From Colwellia hornerae (GTDB taxonomy: Bacteria > Pseudomonadota > Gammaproteobacteria > Enterobacterales > Alteromonadaceae), in the NCBI RefSeq assembly GCF_007954355.1, contig NZ_VOLR01000004.1, positions 160,163 to 224,162 on the forward strand: a DNA stretch of 64,000 nt. Direction: 5' to 3'. Of the stretch, positions 9,320-18,027 are shown piece by piece. Made by a program: the position numbers and the translations under genes. Under the pieces are notes generated by a model. It ran no database searches, was not told the origin of the DNA, and saw nothing but the letters and a program-made list of their open reading frames with translations. The stretch's first letter is position 1. Each line of letters begins with the position of its first letter.

Positions 9320-10123
9320 ATGCATCCTATGCTTAATATTGGTATTCGCGCTGCGCGTAACGCAGGTAAAGTTATTGTTCGTGCCATTGAACAATTAGAT
9401 AAAGTTGAAGTTCAAGCAAAAGGGACAAATGACTTTGTCACTAGTGCTGATCTAAGCGCTGAAGAAGCCATTATTGAAACATTAAAAAAATCATACCCTG
9501 ACCACACAATTGTTGGTGAAGAATGTGGCGTGATTAAAGGAAAAGATGACGACTTCCAGTGGATTATTGATCCAATAAACGGTACAACAAACTTTATTAA
9601 AGGCATCCCACATTTTTCAGTCTCTATTGCTTTGAAAGTCAAAGGCAAATTAGATCAAGCCATCATCTTTGATCCTTCACGCGGTGAACTTTTTACTGCT
9701 AGTCGTGGTAAAGGTGCACAACTTAATGGCTTTCGAATTCGTGTAAAACAACATAAAGAACTTTCTGGTGCAATTGTCGCAACAGGCTTCCCATACAAAC
9801 ATAAGCAGCACAGCAACGCTTACTTAGACATGTTTAAAACATTATTTACTAAATCATCAGATTTACGTAGTTCAGGCTCTCCGGCATTAGATTTAGCCTA
9901 TGTCGCTGCCGGACGCGTTGACGGATACTTCCAAATTGGTTTAAAACCTTGGGAGTCTGCTGCAGGTGAATTATTAATTATTGAAGCGGGTGGTTTAGTC
10001 ACTGACTTTGTTGGCGATCACAACCATACTGTTTCAGGTAATATTGTTGCTGCTTGCCCACGTTTATTAAAAACTATTCTAAAAGATATTCGCCCTCACT
10101 TAGGTGAAGCGTTAAATAAATAA
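9320..10123 (+). CDS. suhB: SuhB, inositol monophosphatase family / Nus factor (altered metal site)
   Basis: The family dephosphorylates inositol-1-phosphate; E. coli SuhB also binds the rRNA antitermination complex as a Nus factor. The 267 residues equal the E. coli length. E67 (VGEECG) and D84 are kept, but the metal motif reads DPINGTTNF, so the usual D87 is Asn, and the C-terminal motif reads KPWESAAG, so the usual D212 is Glu. Both are Mg2+ ligands in the family. The fold is intact, so this is not a decayed gene; catalytic activity may be lost or reduced while the Nus role persists. Divergent from trmJ, with its own terminator. Confidence 0.92.
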   Translation: MHPMLNIGIRAARNAGKVIVRAIEQLDKVEVQAKGTNDFVTSADLSAEEAIIETLKKSYPDHTIVGEECGVIKGKDDDFQWIIDPINGTTNFIKGIPHFSVSIALKVKGKLDQAIIFDPSRGELFTASRGKGAQLNGFRIRVKQHKELSGAIVATGFPYKHKQHSNAYLDMFKTLFTKSSDLRSSGSPALDLAYVAAGRVDGYFQIGLKPWESAAGELLIIEAGGLVTDFVGDHNHTVSGNIVAACPRLLKTILKDIRPHLGEALNK

Positions 10124-10147
10124 CCACAGTTTATATAAACAGATTTG

Positions 10148-10174
10148 AAAAAAGCGCTTATGGCGCTTTTTTTA
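10148..10174 (+). terminator. Terminator after suhB
   Basis: AAAAAAGCGC / GCGCTTTTTT stem with a 5-base loop and a T run, 25 bases after the suhB stop. Confidence 0.88.
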
Positions 10175-10275
10175 TATCTTGGTCATATTTATCAACATTA
10201 CTTTTATTGGTGTTTAGATGAAATAAAGGCACAATATCAGCAATAATATTTCATCATTAAAATAAGGTTACTCTC

Positions 10276-13143
10276 ATGAAATGGGCAGCACTAAGCTTTT
10301 CATTATTAACCGTTCTTTCGAACACGGGTTGTAATACAGCAGAAAAATCAGTTGACTCAGTAAAAATCAGCCAACAATCGGATAAAACCACTGTTGTCGA
10401 TAACGCCATCAATATTGAATATAGCAAGTTCGTTTTAGCTAACGGCTTAGAAGTTGTACTTCATATAGACCGCTCAGACCCAGTTGTTGCTGTTGCATTA
10501 ACTGCACATGTTGGCTCCGCTCGTGAAACCCAAGGACGCACAGGCTTTGCTCATTTATTTGAACATTTGCTCTTTTTAGAATCTGAAAATCTGGGTAAAG
10601 GTGGCTTAGACAAAATGAGTGCCCGTATTGGCGGTTCAGGCGCAAACGGCTCGACCAGTCGCGATAGAACAAATTACTATCAAACCGTACCCAATGACGC
10701 TTTAGAAAAAATGATCTGGGCTGAAGCTGACAAACTAGGTTTTTTCATCAATACGGTGACCGAGCAAGTACTCGCCAAAGAAAAACAAGTGGTAAAAAAT
10801 GAAAAAAGACAAAGTTATGACAACCGACCTTATGGTCATACCCAGTATGTTATTGATAAAAATCTTTATCCTGAAAATCACCCATACAACTGGCAAGTAA
10901 TTGGTTCATTATCCGACTTACAAAACTCAACACTTCAAGATGTTAAAGATTTCTTTAAAAGCTGGTATGTGCCCAATAATGTGACCTTGGTTATTGCCGG
11001 TGATTTTGATGCCGCACAAGCAAAAGCTTGGGTACATAAATATTTTGATGAGATAAAAGCGGGTAATGAAATAACACCGCTCGCCAAGCAAGCGGCAAAG
11101 CTAACAAAAACCAAGAAAATTTATCATGAAGATAATTTTGCTAAGTTACCCGAACTCAGCCTAACTTGGCCAACAGTCCCACAGTATCATTCAGACAGTT
11201 ACGCATTAAATGTCTTAGTTCAATTACTCAGTGATGGTAAAAAAGCCCTGCTCAATCAAAAGTTAATTGATCAATTAACCTTGACCTCTCGAGTAACCAT
11301 GTCTCACTACCAATCAGAGTTAGCTGGTCAATTAATGGTAAAAGTACGAGGTTTTGAAAAGACTAACCTAAACCAGATTGACCAAGCAATCAGTCAAGCA
11401 CTTAGCGAGTTTGAAGAAAAAGGTTTTAGTGATGAAGATCTCGCTACGATAAAGGCAGGTCAAGAAACTGCCTTCTATCGTGGGCTTTCAAGCGTATTAG
11501 GTAAGGGCTTTAAATTAGCACAATATAATATCTTTACTAAAGACCCTGGCTTTATTAACCAAGAAGCCAAAAATATATTGGCCGTCAACAAAGCAGATGT
11601 TTTACGTGTTTATTATCAATATATCAAAGACAAAAGTTTTGTTGCCACCAGTTTTGTACCGAAAGGCCAAAAAAACTTGGCGCTAGACAGCTCGATAAAA
11701 GCACAAATAATTGAAGAAAAGATTATCGCTAATGCAGAGCAAAGTTTTGATGCTGCCCAGCAATCTAGTTATGTAAAAACGCCCTCAAGTTTCGATCGTG
11801 CTAGTGAACCTAAATATGGTAAAGCCCCAACGCTATCTGTGCCTAAAGTTTGGCAAAGTCAGTTGAGCAATGGCTTACATTTTTATGGGATAAAAAATAG
11901 CGAAGTCCCTTTAGTACAACTTGAGATAACCTTTGCTGGTGGCTTATTATTTGACGATGCACAAAAAGTCGGTGTCGCCAACTTAGTCGCTGAGATGATG
12001 AATAAAGGCACTCAGCATAAAAGTCCTCAACAGCTCGAAGAAGCGATTAATAAACTTGGCGCCACCATTAGTATTTATGCCACTCAAGAATCAATAAAGC
12101 TATCAGCAAGTACTTTAGCAAGAAACTATCAAGCAACCGTCGACTTGATCACAGAAATGCTAGTAGCGCCTCGTTGGGATGAAAAAGAGTTTGCACTCAC
12201 CAAACAAGATATTATTAGTCAAATAATACAGCAACAAACCAATCCCAACCAATTAGCTAATAACCAAATGAATACATTGCTTTATGATCAAACTAATATT
12301 TTATCAAATAACTTATTAGGGACTTTACCGTCTGTTGAAAAAATCACTTTAACGGATTTAAAAGTATTTTATAAAGCAAAACTGTCGCCAAATTTAACCG
12401 ATATTCATATTGTTGGTGATATAGATGAAAAAAGCGTATTAACGGCTTTTAAACAATTAGAGCATAATTGGCTAAATAACAAGGCTGTTTTACCTAAGGC
12501 GTTACCGGCAGCGCTGCCCACGACATCAAAAATATATTTCTATGATGTACCTGATGCTAAGCAGTCGCAGTTGAGAATTGGCTTCCCTGCTTTAAAAGCG
12601 ATGCATAAAGATTTCTATAGTGCGCAAGTGATGAATTATATTTTAGGCGGTGGTAGTTTCGCTTCAAAACTCACCCAAGAGTTACGGGAAGGAAAAGGTT
12701 ATACCTACGGTGTGCGTTCAAGTTTTAGCGGCAGTAAATCAAGTGGCGAGTTTATCATTAGCAGTGGTGTCCGCACCAATGTCACATTAGAGGCTATGGC
12801 ATTAATAAAATCGCTGGTAGAAAATTATCAAACTGATTTTACTGAGCAAGACTTAGCAACCACTAAAAGTTATTATTTAAAGAGTAATGCTAGAAAATTT
12901 GAAACATATAACGCAAAACTCACCATGTTAGAAAATATTAGCCAATACAACTTGCCGATAAACTATGTATTAGCGCGAGCCAAATCAGTTGAAAGCTTAA
13001 CTTTAGCTGCCATCAAATCGTTAGCCAATCAACATTTACACCACCAGCAAATGATTTACTTAGTGGTCGGTGATGCAAAGTCGCAACTGCCACGTTTAAC
13101 AGCATTAGGTTTAGGAGACCCTGTGCTTTTAAATACTAATTAA
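10276..13143 (+). CDS. M16 family zinc metallopeptidase, predicted lipoprotein
   Basis: Predicted periplasmic peptidase of the pitrilysin/M16 family with two tandem M16 halves in 955 residues. The N-terminal half holds the inverted zinc motif HLFEH (in TGFAHLFEHLLFLES, near residue 95) and a distal Glu in VVKNEKRQSYDNRP. The C-terminal half (from about 525) has the M16 fold (GLLFDDAQKVGVANLVAEMM) without the zinc motif, and GGGSFASKLTQELREGKGY, the R/Y substrate loop. The N terminus MKWAALSFSLLTVLSNTGC looks like a lipoprotein signal with a weak lipobox. Monocistronic. The substrate is not predictable; small peptides are likely. Confidence 0.9.
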   Translation: MKWAALSFSLLTVLSNTGCNTAEKSVDSVKISQQSDKTTVVDNAINIEYSKFVLANGLEVVLHIDRSDPVVAVALTAHVGSARETQGRTGFAHLFEHLLFLESENLGKGGLDKMSARIGGSGANGSTSRDRTNYYQTVPNDALEKMIWAEADKLGFFINTVTEQVLAKEKQVVKNEKRQSYDNRPYGHTQYVIDKNLYPENHPYNWQVIGSLSDLQNSTLQDVKDFFKSWYVPNNVTLVIAGDFDAAQAKAWVHKYFDEIKAGNEITPLAKQAAKLTKTKKIYHEDNFAKLPELSLTWPTVPQYHSDSYALNVLVQLLSDGKKALLNQKLIDQLTLTSRVTMSHYQSELAGQLMVKVRGFEKTNLNQIDQAISQALSEFEEKGFSDEDLATIKAGQETAFYRGLSSVLGKGFKLAQYNIFTKDPGFINQEAKNILAVNKADVLRVYYQYIKDKSFVATSFVPKGQKNLALDSSIKAQIIEEKIIANAEQSFDAAQQSSYVKTPSSFDRASEPKYGKAPTLSVPKVWQSQLSNGLHFYGIKNSEVPLVQLEITFAGGLLFDDAQKVGVANLVAEMMNKGTQHKSPQQLEEAINKLGATISIYATQESIKLSASTLARNYQATVDLITEMLVAPRWDEKEFALTKQDIISQIIQQQTNPNQLANNQMNTLLYDQTNILSNNLLGTLPSVEKITLTDLKVFYKAKLSPNLTDIHIVGDIDEKSVLTAFKQLEHNWLNNKAVLPKALPAALPTTSKIYFYDVPDAKQSQLRIGFPALKAMHKDFYSAQVMNYILGGGSFASKLTQELREGKGYTYGVRSSFSGSKSSGEFIISSGVRTNVTLEAMALIKSLVENYQTDFTEQDLATTKSYYLKSNARKFETYNAKLTMLENISQYNLPINYVLARAKSVESLTLAAIKSLANQHLHHQQMIYLVVGDAKSQLPRLTALGLGDPVLLNTN

Positions 13144-13157
13144 TCAAAAAATAATTT

Positions 13158-13185
13158 TCAGTCTGGTGATTAGTCGCCAGACTGA
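13158..13185. terminator. Hairpin between convergent M16 peptidase and MFS genes
   Basis: Stem TCAGTCTGG / CCAGACTGA (9 bp, 10-base loop), 14 bases after the M16 stop. On the minus strand it is followed by the AT-rich AAATTATTTTTTG, so it may work as a terminator for the MFS gene; plus-strand T tract is lacking. Confidence 0.5.
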
Positions 13186-13238
13186 AGTTGAAGATTGAAC
13201 ATAGCAGAGAAATAAAGCATGAGGACACGGTTAAAGCG

Positions 13239-14405
13239 TTAGCGACTAATATTAACTTGTTGTCTATCTTGCATAAATAAAACCAACAAAAAACCAATAA
13301 ACGCCGCAGATGCCGCTAGATTATAGGCAAGTTCACTGCCTTGCCCTCCCTGCCAAACGATACCAGCAATATAAGCGCCAATCGCACCTCCTAAACCATA
13401 AACACCACCAATATAAATAGCTTGACCGCGATTTTGTTGATCGTCATTAAAATGTTGATGAATAAATTGAATGGAAACACTATGGTACAAACCAAAACTC
13501 AGCGCATGTATACATTGTACTAAAACTAGTACCCAAATAACGTCGGCAAAACTACCCGTCATAAACCAACGCAACGAGGTGAGTAAGATGCTGATGGCTA
13601 GCAAGGTTTTTAGTCGGAAATATCGAAAGAAGATACTCGCATAGATAAAAATAAGAATTTCAGCCAATACCGAGATGGTAATAAAGATTCCAACCGCGAA
13701 TCCCGGATAAGCGAGCTCTCGAAGGTAGAGCGCAAAAAAGCCATAATAAGGACCAAAACTCATTTGTAACATCAGTCCAGCAAGAAAAAAGAATATAAAT
13801 GAGCGATTGAATATTTTATCGCTGATTTTTTCGAGCTGCTGCACACGATTTTTAATCTTTTTTGCAGGGCTTAACTTCATGCTTGAAAGAAATAGTCCCG
13901 CCAGCACAGTCACCCCTAAGTAAGTAAAGGCATCTGCAGAATATCGTTCAATTAAGTCCCCAGCTATCACCGCTAAGAAAATAAAACCAATACTGCCCCA
14001 TAAGCGTATACGCGCATAGATTTTAGCACTACGTCTAATAGAATTAAGAGTAAGCACTTCCAGTTGAGGTAAAACTGCGGTCCAGAACAAGCTAAAAATC
14101 GCTAAACAAAAAACAACTGGCCAATAACCGTTTAGCCAAAAAAGCAATGAAAAACTCAATAAGGCCAACAAAGCACCACTGCGAATAATAGCTAATTGTT
14201 TACCTGATTTATCGGCAGCAAAAGCCCAAAAGGTTGGACCGATGATTTTAGTGGCTGTAATAATAGCCAGGATTTCACCTATTTCAATTGAGCTGAAGCT
14301 TTTGGCATCAAGAAAAATAGGTAGAAAGGGAATGATCAAACCTAAAATAGCGAAATACCAAAAGTAACTCGAAGACAGTCTGACAAACTTAACTGATGTC
14401 ATCAC
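13239..14405 (-). CDS. Major facilitator superfamily transporter (MFS_1-like/HcaT type)
   Basis: Inner-membrane carrier with about 12 hydrophobic segments in 388 residues. The start (SYFWYFAILGLIIPFLPIFL) and the loop WAFAADKSGK resemble the MFS_1-like subfamily containing phenylpropionate permease HcaT and nucleoside permeases. The substrate cannot be told from sequence. It starts 26 bases downstream of aroC on the same strand and may be cotranscribed with it. A second methionine directly after the first leaves the start uncertain by one codon. Confidence 0.8.
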   Translation of the reverse strand: MMTSVKFVRLSSSYFWYFAILGLIIPFLPIFLDAKSFSSIEIGEILAIITATKIIGPTFWAFAADKSGKQLAIIRSGALLALLSFSLLFWLNGYWPVVFCLAIFSLFWTAVLPQLEVLTLNSIRRSAKIYARIRLWGSIGFIFLAVIAGDLIERYSADAFTYLGVTVLAGLFLSSMKLSPAKKIKNRVQQLEKISDKIFNRSFIFFFLAGLMLQMSFGPYYGFFALYLRELAYPGFAVGIFITISVLAEILIFIYASIFFRYFRLKTLLAISILLTSLRWFMTGSFADVIWVLVLVQCIHALSFGLYHSVSIQFIHQHFNDDQQNRGQAIYIGGVYGLGGAIGAYIAGIVWQGGQGSELAYNLAASAAFIGFLLVLFMQDRQQVNISR

Positions 14406-14431
14406 TTTTGGTTTTTAATAATAAACACTAC

Positions 14432-15523
14432 TTAGGCTTCAATATCAGGTGTCACACAAACCACATCAGCATTTTGTCCGCGGTGACGTAAAAAATGATC
14501 CATCAAGGTTAGCGCTAGCATAGCTTCAGCAATAGGAACCGCACGAATACCTACACAAGGGTCATGACGCCCTTTAGTTACTAGGTCAGTCGCTTTACCT
14601 TCTAAATCAATAGTTTTACCGCTAACACCAATACTTGAAGTCGGTTTCATCGCAATATTTGCAACAATACTTTGTCCTGATGAAATTCCGCCTAAAATAC
14701 CACCACTGTGATTACTTGCAAATCCCTCGGGCGTTAACTCATCACGATGCTCAGAGCCTCTTTGATTTACAACAGCAAAACCATCACCAATTTCAACACC
14801 TTTAACGGCATTTATGCCCATAAGCGCATGAGCAATATCGGCGTCCATTCGATCAAAGATAGGTTCACCTAAACCAACAGGAACGTTAGTGGCTCGCACC
14901 ATTATTTTAGCGCCAATAGAGTCTTTTTCACGAATAATACCGCGTAGTAACTCGTCTAAAGCTTCAAGCTTAGTTTCGTCAGGAAAGAAAAATGGGTTAT
15001 TTTCGACAATATCCCAATCAATGTTAGTTGCACAAATATCACCTATTTGAGTGACACAACCTTGAATTTCAACATTAAACTTTTCTTTTAAGTACTTTTT
15101 AGCTACGGCGCCTGCCGCAACTCGCATAGCCGTTTCACGCGCTGACGATCTTCCGCCGCCACGATAGTCACGAATGCCATATTTTTGCCAATAGGTATAA
15201 TCGGCATGCCCCGGGCGAAAACTTTGCGCAATATTACCGTAATCTTTTGAACGTTGATCGGTATTTTCAATTAACAGTCCAATCGGCGTGCCTGTCGTTT
15301 TACCTTCAAACACACCCGACATAATTTTAACCTGATCGGCTTCACGGCGGGCCGTGGTATAACGAGAAGTGCCTGGACGACGACGGTCAAGATCGTCTTG
15401 TAAGTCAGCTGCTGATAAGGCAAGACCTGGCGGACAACCATCAATAATGGCACCTAAGCCTAAACCATGGCTTTCACCAAATGATGTTACGGTAAATAAT
15501 TTTCCAAAGGTATTGCCTGACAT
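14432..15523 (-). CDS. aroC: Chorismate synthase AroC
   Basis: Last step of the shikimate pathway: reduced-flavin-dependent conversion of EPSP to chorismate, the precursor of aromatic amino acids and quinones. The 363 residues (E. coli 361) carry the signatures [18 protein letters not shown] (16-33), [14 protein letters not shown] and [13 protein letters not shown], and the C-terminal [18 protein letters not shown]. It lies 53 bases downstream of prmB, as in other gammaproteobacteria. Cytoplasmic. Confidence 0.97.
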   Translation of the reverse strand: MSGNTFGKLFTVTSFGESHGLGLGAIIDGCPPGLALSAADLQDDLDRRRPGTSRYTTARREADQVKIMSGVFEGKTTGTPIGLLIENTDQRSKDYGNIAQSFRPGHADYTYWQKYGIRDYRGGGRSSARETAMRVAAGAVAKKYLKEKFNVEIQGCVTQIGDICATNIDWDIVENNPFFFPDETKLEALDELLRGIIREKDSIGAKIMVRATNVPVGLGEPIFDRMDADIAHALMGINAVKGVEIGDGFAVVNQRGSEHRDELTPEGFASNHSGGILGGISSGQSIVANIAMKPTSSIGVSGKTIDLEGKATDLVTKGRHDPCVGIRAVPIAEAMLALTLMDHFLRHRGQNADVVCVTPDIEA

Positions 15524-15576
15524 GAATAAATCTTCTCTCTATTATTTGAATACACGATTACGTTGAATAAGCTAAA

Positions 15577-16521
15577 TTACTTTTGTTCAAATGCTTGCGT
15601 AAAACTGTTCTGATGTTTTGTTAACTGTTGCTTAGTCAACATAAACACTCCATGGCCACCATTTTTAAAGGTTAACCACGTAAAAGGTACGTGTGGATAA
15701 ACATGCTCAACATGAATTTGAGAGTTACCTACTTCACAAATTAAAACACCGTTCTCATTTAAGTAACTCGCCGCTTGAGCAAGAATTTCACGAACAATAT
15801 CTAAGCCATCAACTCCCGACCCTAAGCCCATTTCAGGCTCATGCAAGTATTCTTGCGGTAATGCGTCAACGTCTTCTTGATCAACATAAGGCGGATTAGT
15901 TACGATTAAATCATAACTTAGCCCTTCAACCCCAGAAAAAACGTCAGATTGAATTGGAATAACTTGTTCTGTTAAGCCATGATTTTCAATATTAATTTGT
16001 GCAACGTTTAATGCATCAATAGACAAATCAAGGGCATCAACCTCTGCTTCAGGAAATGCTACCGCACAGGCAATGGCAATACAGCCACTTCCCGTACATA
16101 AATCAAGAATACGCTTAGGTGGATTATCTGATGAAAAATGGGGTGAAAAATGTTGTTCTATTAATTCACCAATAGGAGAGCGTGGTACTAAAACGCGTTC
16201 ATCAACATAAAAGGGTAAACCAACAAACTGCGCATGATTGGTTAAGTATGCCGCTGGCAATTGTTCAACTATGCGTCGTTCAATTAAAGCCAGTACGGCT
16301 GATTTTTCAGCTGATGTTAAACGGCAATTAAACACTTGTTCATTTAACTCTACCGGCAAGTTTAAAGCGAACATCACTAAAGTTATCGCTTCATGCCAAG
16401 CATTATTAGTACCGTGACCAAAAAACAGCTCTGCTTGATTAAATTCACTGGTGGCAAATCGTAAATAATCACCTATGGTATGCAGTTCATCCTTAATCGG
16501 TGAAAAATCAACTTCGTTCAC
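15577..16521 (-). CDS. prmB: Ribosomal protein uL3 N5-glutamine methyltransferase PrmB
   Basis: SAM-dependent methyltransferase that modifies a glutamine of ribosomal protein L3. The 314 residues (E. coli 310) have a helical N-terminal domain (about 1-110), the SAM-binding segment ILDLCTGSGCIAIACA and the NPPYVD motif that binds the glutamine side chain. Pairing with aroC downstream and smrB divergently supports PrmB over PrmC, which normally lies beside prfA. Confidence 0.94.
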   Translation of the reverse strand: MNEVDFSPIKDELHTIGDYLRFATSEFNQAELFFGHGTNNAWHEAITLVMFALNLPVELNEQVFNCRLTSAEKSAVLALIERRIVEQLPAAYLTNHAQFVGLPFYVDERVLVPRSPIGELIEQHFSPHFSSDNPPKRILDLCTGSGCIAIACAVAFPEAEVDALDLSIDALNVAQINIENHGLTEQVIPIQSDVFSGVEGLSYDLIVTNPPYVDQEDVDALPQEYLHEPEMGLGSGVDGLDIVREILAQAASYLNENGVLICEVGNSQIHVEHVYPHVPFTWLTFKNGGHGVFMLTKQQLTKHQNSFTQAFEQK

Positions 16522-16802
16522 ATTTACTCTCTTTATTTAACAATTTTATAAGGGGCACTATACCCATTAAATTTATTAATGGTTCAAATTTAAATGAAGA
16601 TAAATTTTCAAGAACAAGACGCTTAATTAACTAATAGTTGGCTATTGGGATTAAAAACAGCGTTGTTTTTGGATATTTAGACCATTAAAATTGATCATTT
16701 GCTTAATTTGATTAGTATTATAACCTTTTGCTTGTTATTGCCCACAGATGTTTTTAGAATTTGAATTGTTTTCCCTCTTAAAGTAAGAATGTAGTTTCTA
16801 AG

Positions 16803-17360
16803 ATGAAATTTAAAGATGCATTAACCCCCGATGAGAAAGATTTATTTATGCAAGCCATTGGCAAAGTAAAGCCAATTGTTCAAGATAAAATTGCGCCCAT
16901 TAAAAAGCAAAGCAAAAATCAATCTTTACATCTAGGGAAAGACAAAGGGAATGCGAAGAAAAAACAGCATGCTGAGTTTTATTTTTCTGATGAGTTTGAA
17001 CCAAATTTAAACCAGCAAGGTCCGATGAAATATGTACGTAAAGATGTTGACAGCTTTGAAGCTAAAAATTTAAGACGCGGTCAATACGCACCCGATTTAA
17101 TTTTAGATTTACATGGTTTAGATCAGAAAACAGCCAAGTTAGAAATTGCCGCACTGATGTTTGCTTGTAAAAAAGAACATGCTAAGTGTGTCTGTATTGT
17201 ACACGGCCTAGGTTCGCAGGTGCTAAAGAATAAAGTCCCACATTGGCTAGTGCAACATCCTGATGTTATGGCTTTTCATCAAGCACCACTTGAGTGGGGT
17301 GGTAATGGTGCATTATTGGTGTTAGTTGAACTTAACGATCGCTTTGCTGATATTATCTAA
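16803..17360 (+). CDS. smrB: Ribosome rescue endonuclease SmrB
   Basis: Smr-domain protein; in E. coli SmrB cleaves mRNA between collided ribosomes. The 185 residues (E. coli 183) have a basic N-terminal helix and linker (1-95) and a C-terminal Smr domain with DLHG (LILDLHGLDQ), HGLG (IVHGLGSQVLK) and GALLVLVEL. The E. coli-like tail HPDVMAFHQAPLEWGG is conserved. It is divergent from prmB and converges with sixA, whose stop is only 8 bases away; no terminator fits between them. Confidence 0.94.
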   Translation: MKFKDALTPDEKDLFMQAIGKVKPIVQDKIAPIKKQSKNQSLHLGKDKGNAKKKQHAEFYFSDEFEPNLNQQGPMKYVRKDVDSFEAKNLRRGQYAPDLILDLHGLDQKTAKLEIAALMFACKKEHAKCVCIVHGLGSQVLKNKVPHWLVQHPDVMAFHQAPLEWGGNGALLVLVELNDRFADII

Positions 17361-17368
17361 CCAAAGCA

Positions 17369-17842
17369 CTAAAAACTGGTCGGTGCTGTATGTGAAATTA
17401 ACTGCCCTTTCGCCGCACTGATATCGTAATCAATGACTGCAATAGAGGCGGTTTCAAATAACGGCGCATGCTGACCACAAGTAAACTCCTCAACTAAATA
17501 ACAGACCAAGGGCATATGTGAAACAATCAGTACATTGGCCTGTGGATTATCAATAAAAGCGACATCGATATAATTATGCATTTGTTTAGCTGAGTCTTCT
17601 GGCGTTATAAATTCAAGCGTAGTTAAAGTGGTTGCAGTCGATAAGATGTTTTTTACAATTTTTGCGGTTTGTTGAGCGCGAACATAAGGGCTAACAAAAA
17701 TAGCATCAAAGTGCTGTTTTTGATCAACCAATTTCTTTGCCATAATTTCAGCTTCATCTTGACCGTCGGAAGTTAATTCACGACTTAGATCAGAAGGAGC
17801 TATTGATTGAGCTTGACCATGTCGCATTACAAATATTCGCAT
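17369..17842 (-). CDS. sixA: Phosphohistidine phosphatase SixA
   Basis: Histidine-phosphatase superfamily enzyme; in E. coli it dephosphorylates phosphohistidine on NPr of the nitrogen PTS and affects ArcB signalling. I start at ATG 17842 (MRIFVMRHGQAQS) because it has GGAAA about eight bases upstream and matches the E. coli N terminus; an ATG at 17863 would add seven residues. The RHG motif holds the catalytic His, and VSPYVRAQQTA and VSHMPLVCYL carry the other active-site Arg and His. 157 residues (E. coli 161). Confidence 0.9.
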   Translation of the reverse strand: MRIFVMRHGQAQSIAPSDLSRELTSDGQDEAEIMAKKLVDQKQHFDAIFVSPYVRAQQTAKIVKNILSTATTLTTLEFITPEDSAKQMHNYIDVAFIDNPQANVLIVSHMPLVCYLVEEFTCGQHAPLFETASIAVIDYDISAAKGQLISHTAPTSF

Positions 17843-18027
17843 AAATTTTCCAAATAACATCATTTTTTCAAACCGATGGTATTTTAGCCCTTATTTCAGT
17901 CTATAGTATAGATAATTAATAGATAAATTAAGAATACAATAGACTCTAGTTAATGCTTCAGGTAATTTAACTAGATAATTAAAATAATCTTAGAAACAAA
18001 CGCTTACCTTTCCAGTGTTCGTCACAA

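Noticed and set aside
15271..15453. Extra minus-strand frame within aroC
   Set aside because: A shifted frame of the conserved aroC coding sequence, without support.
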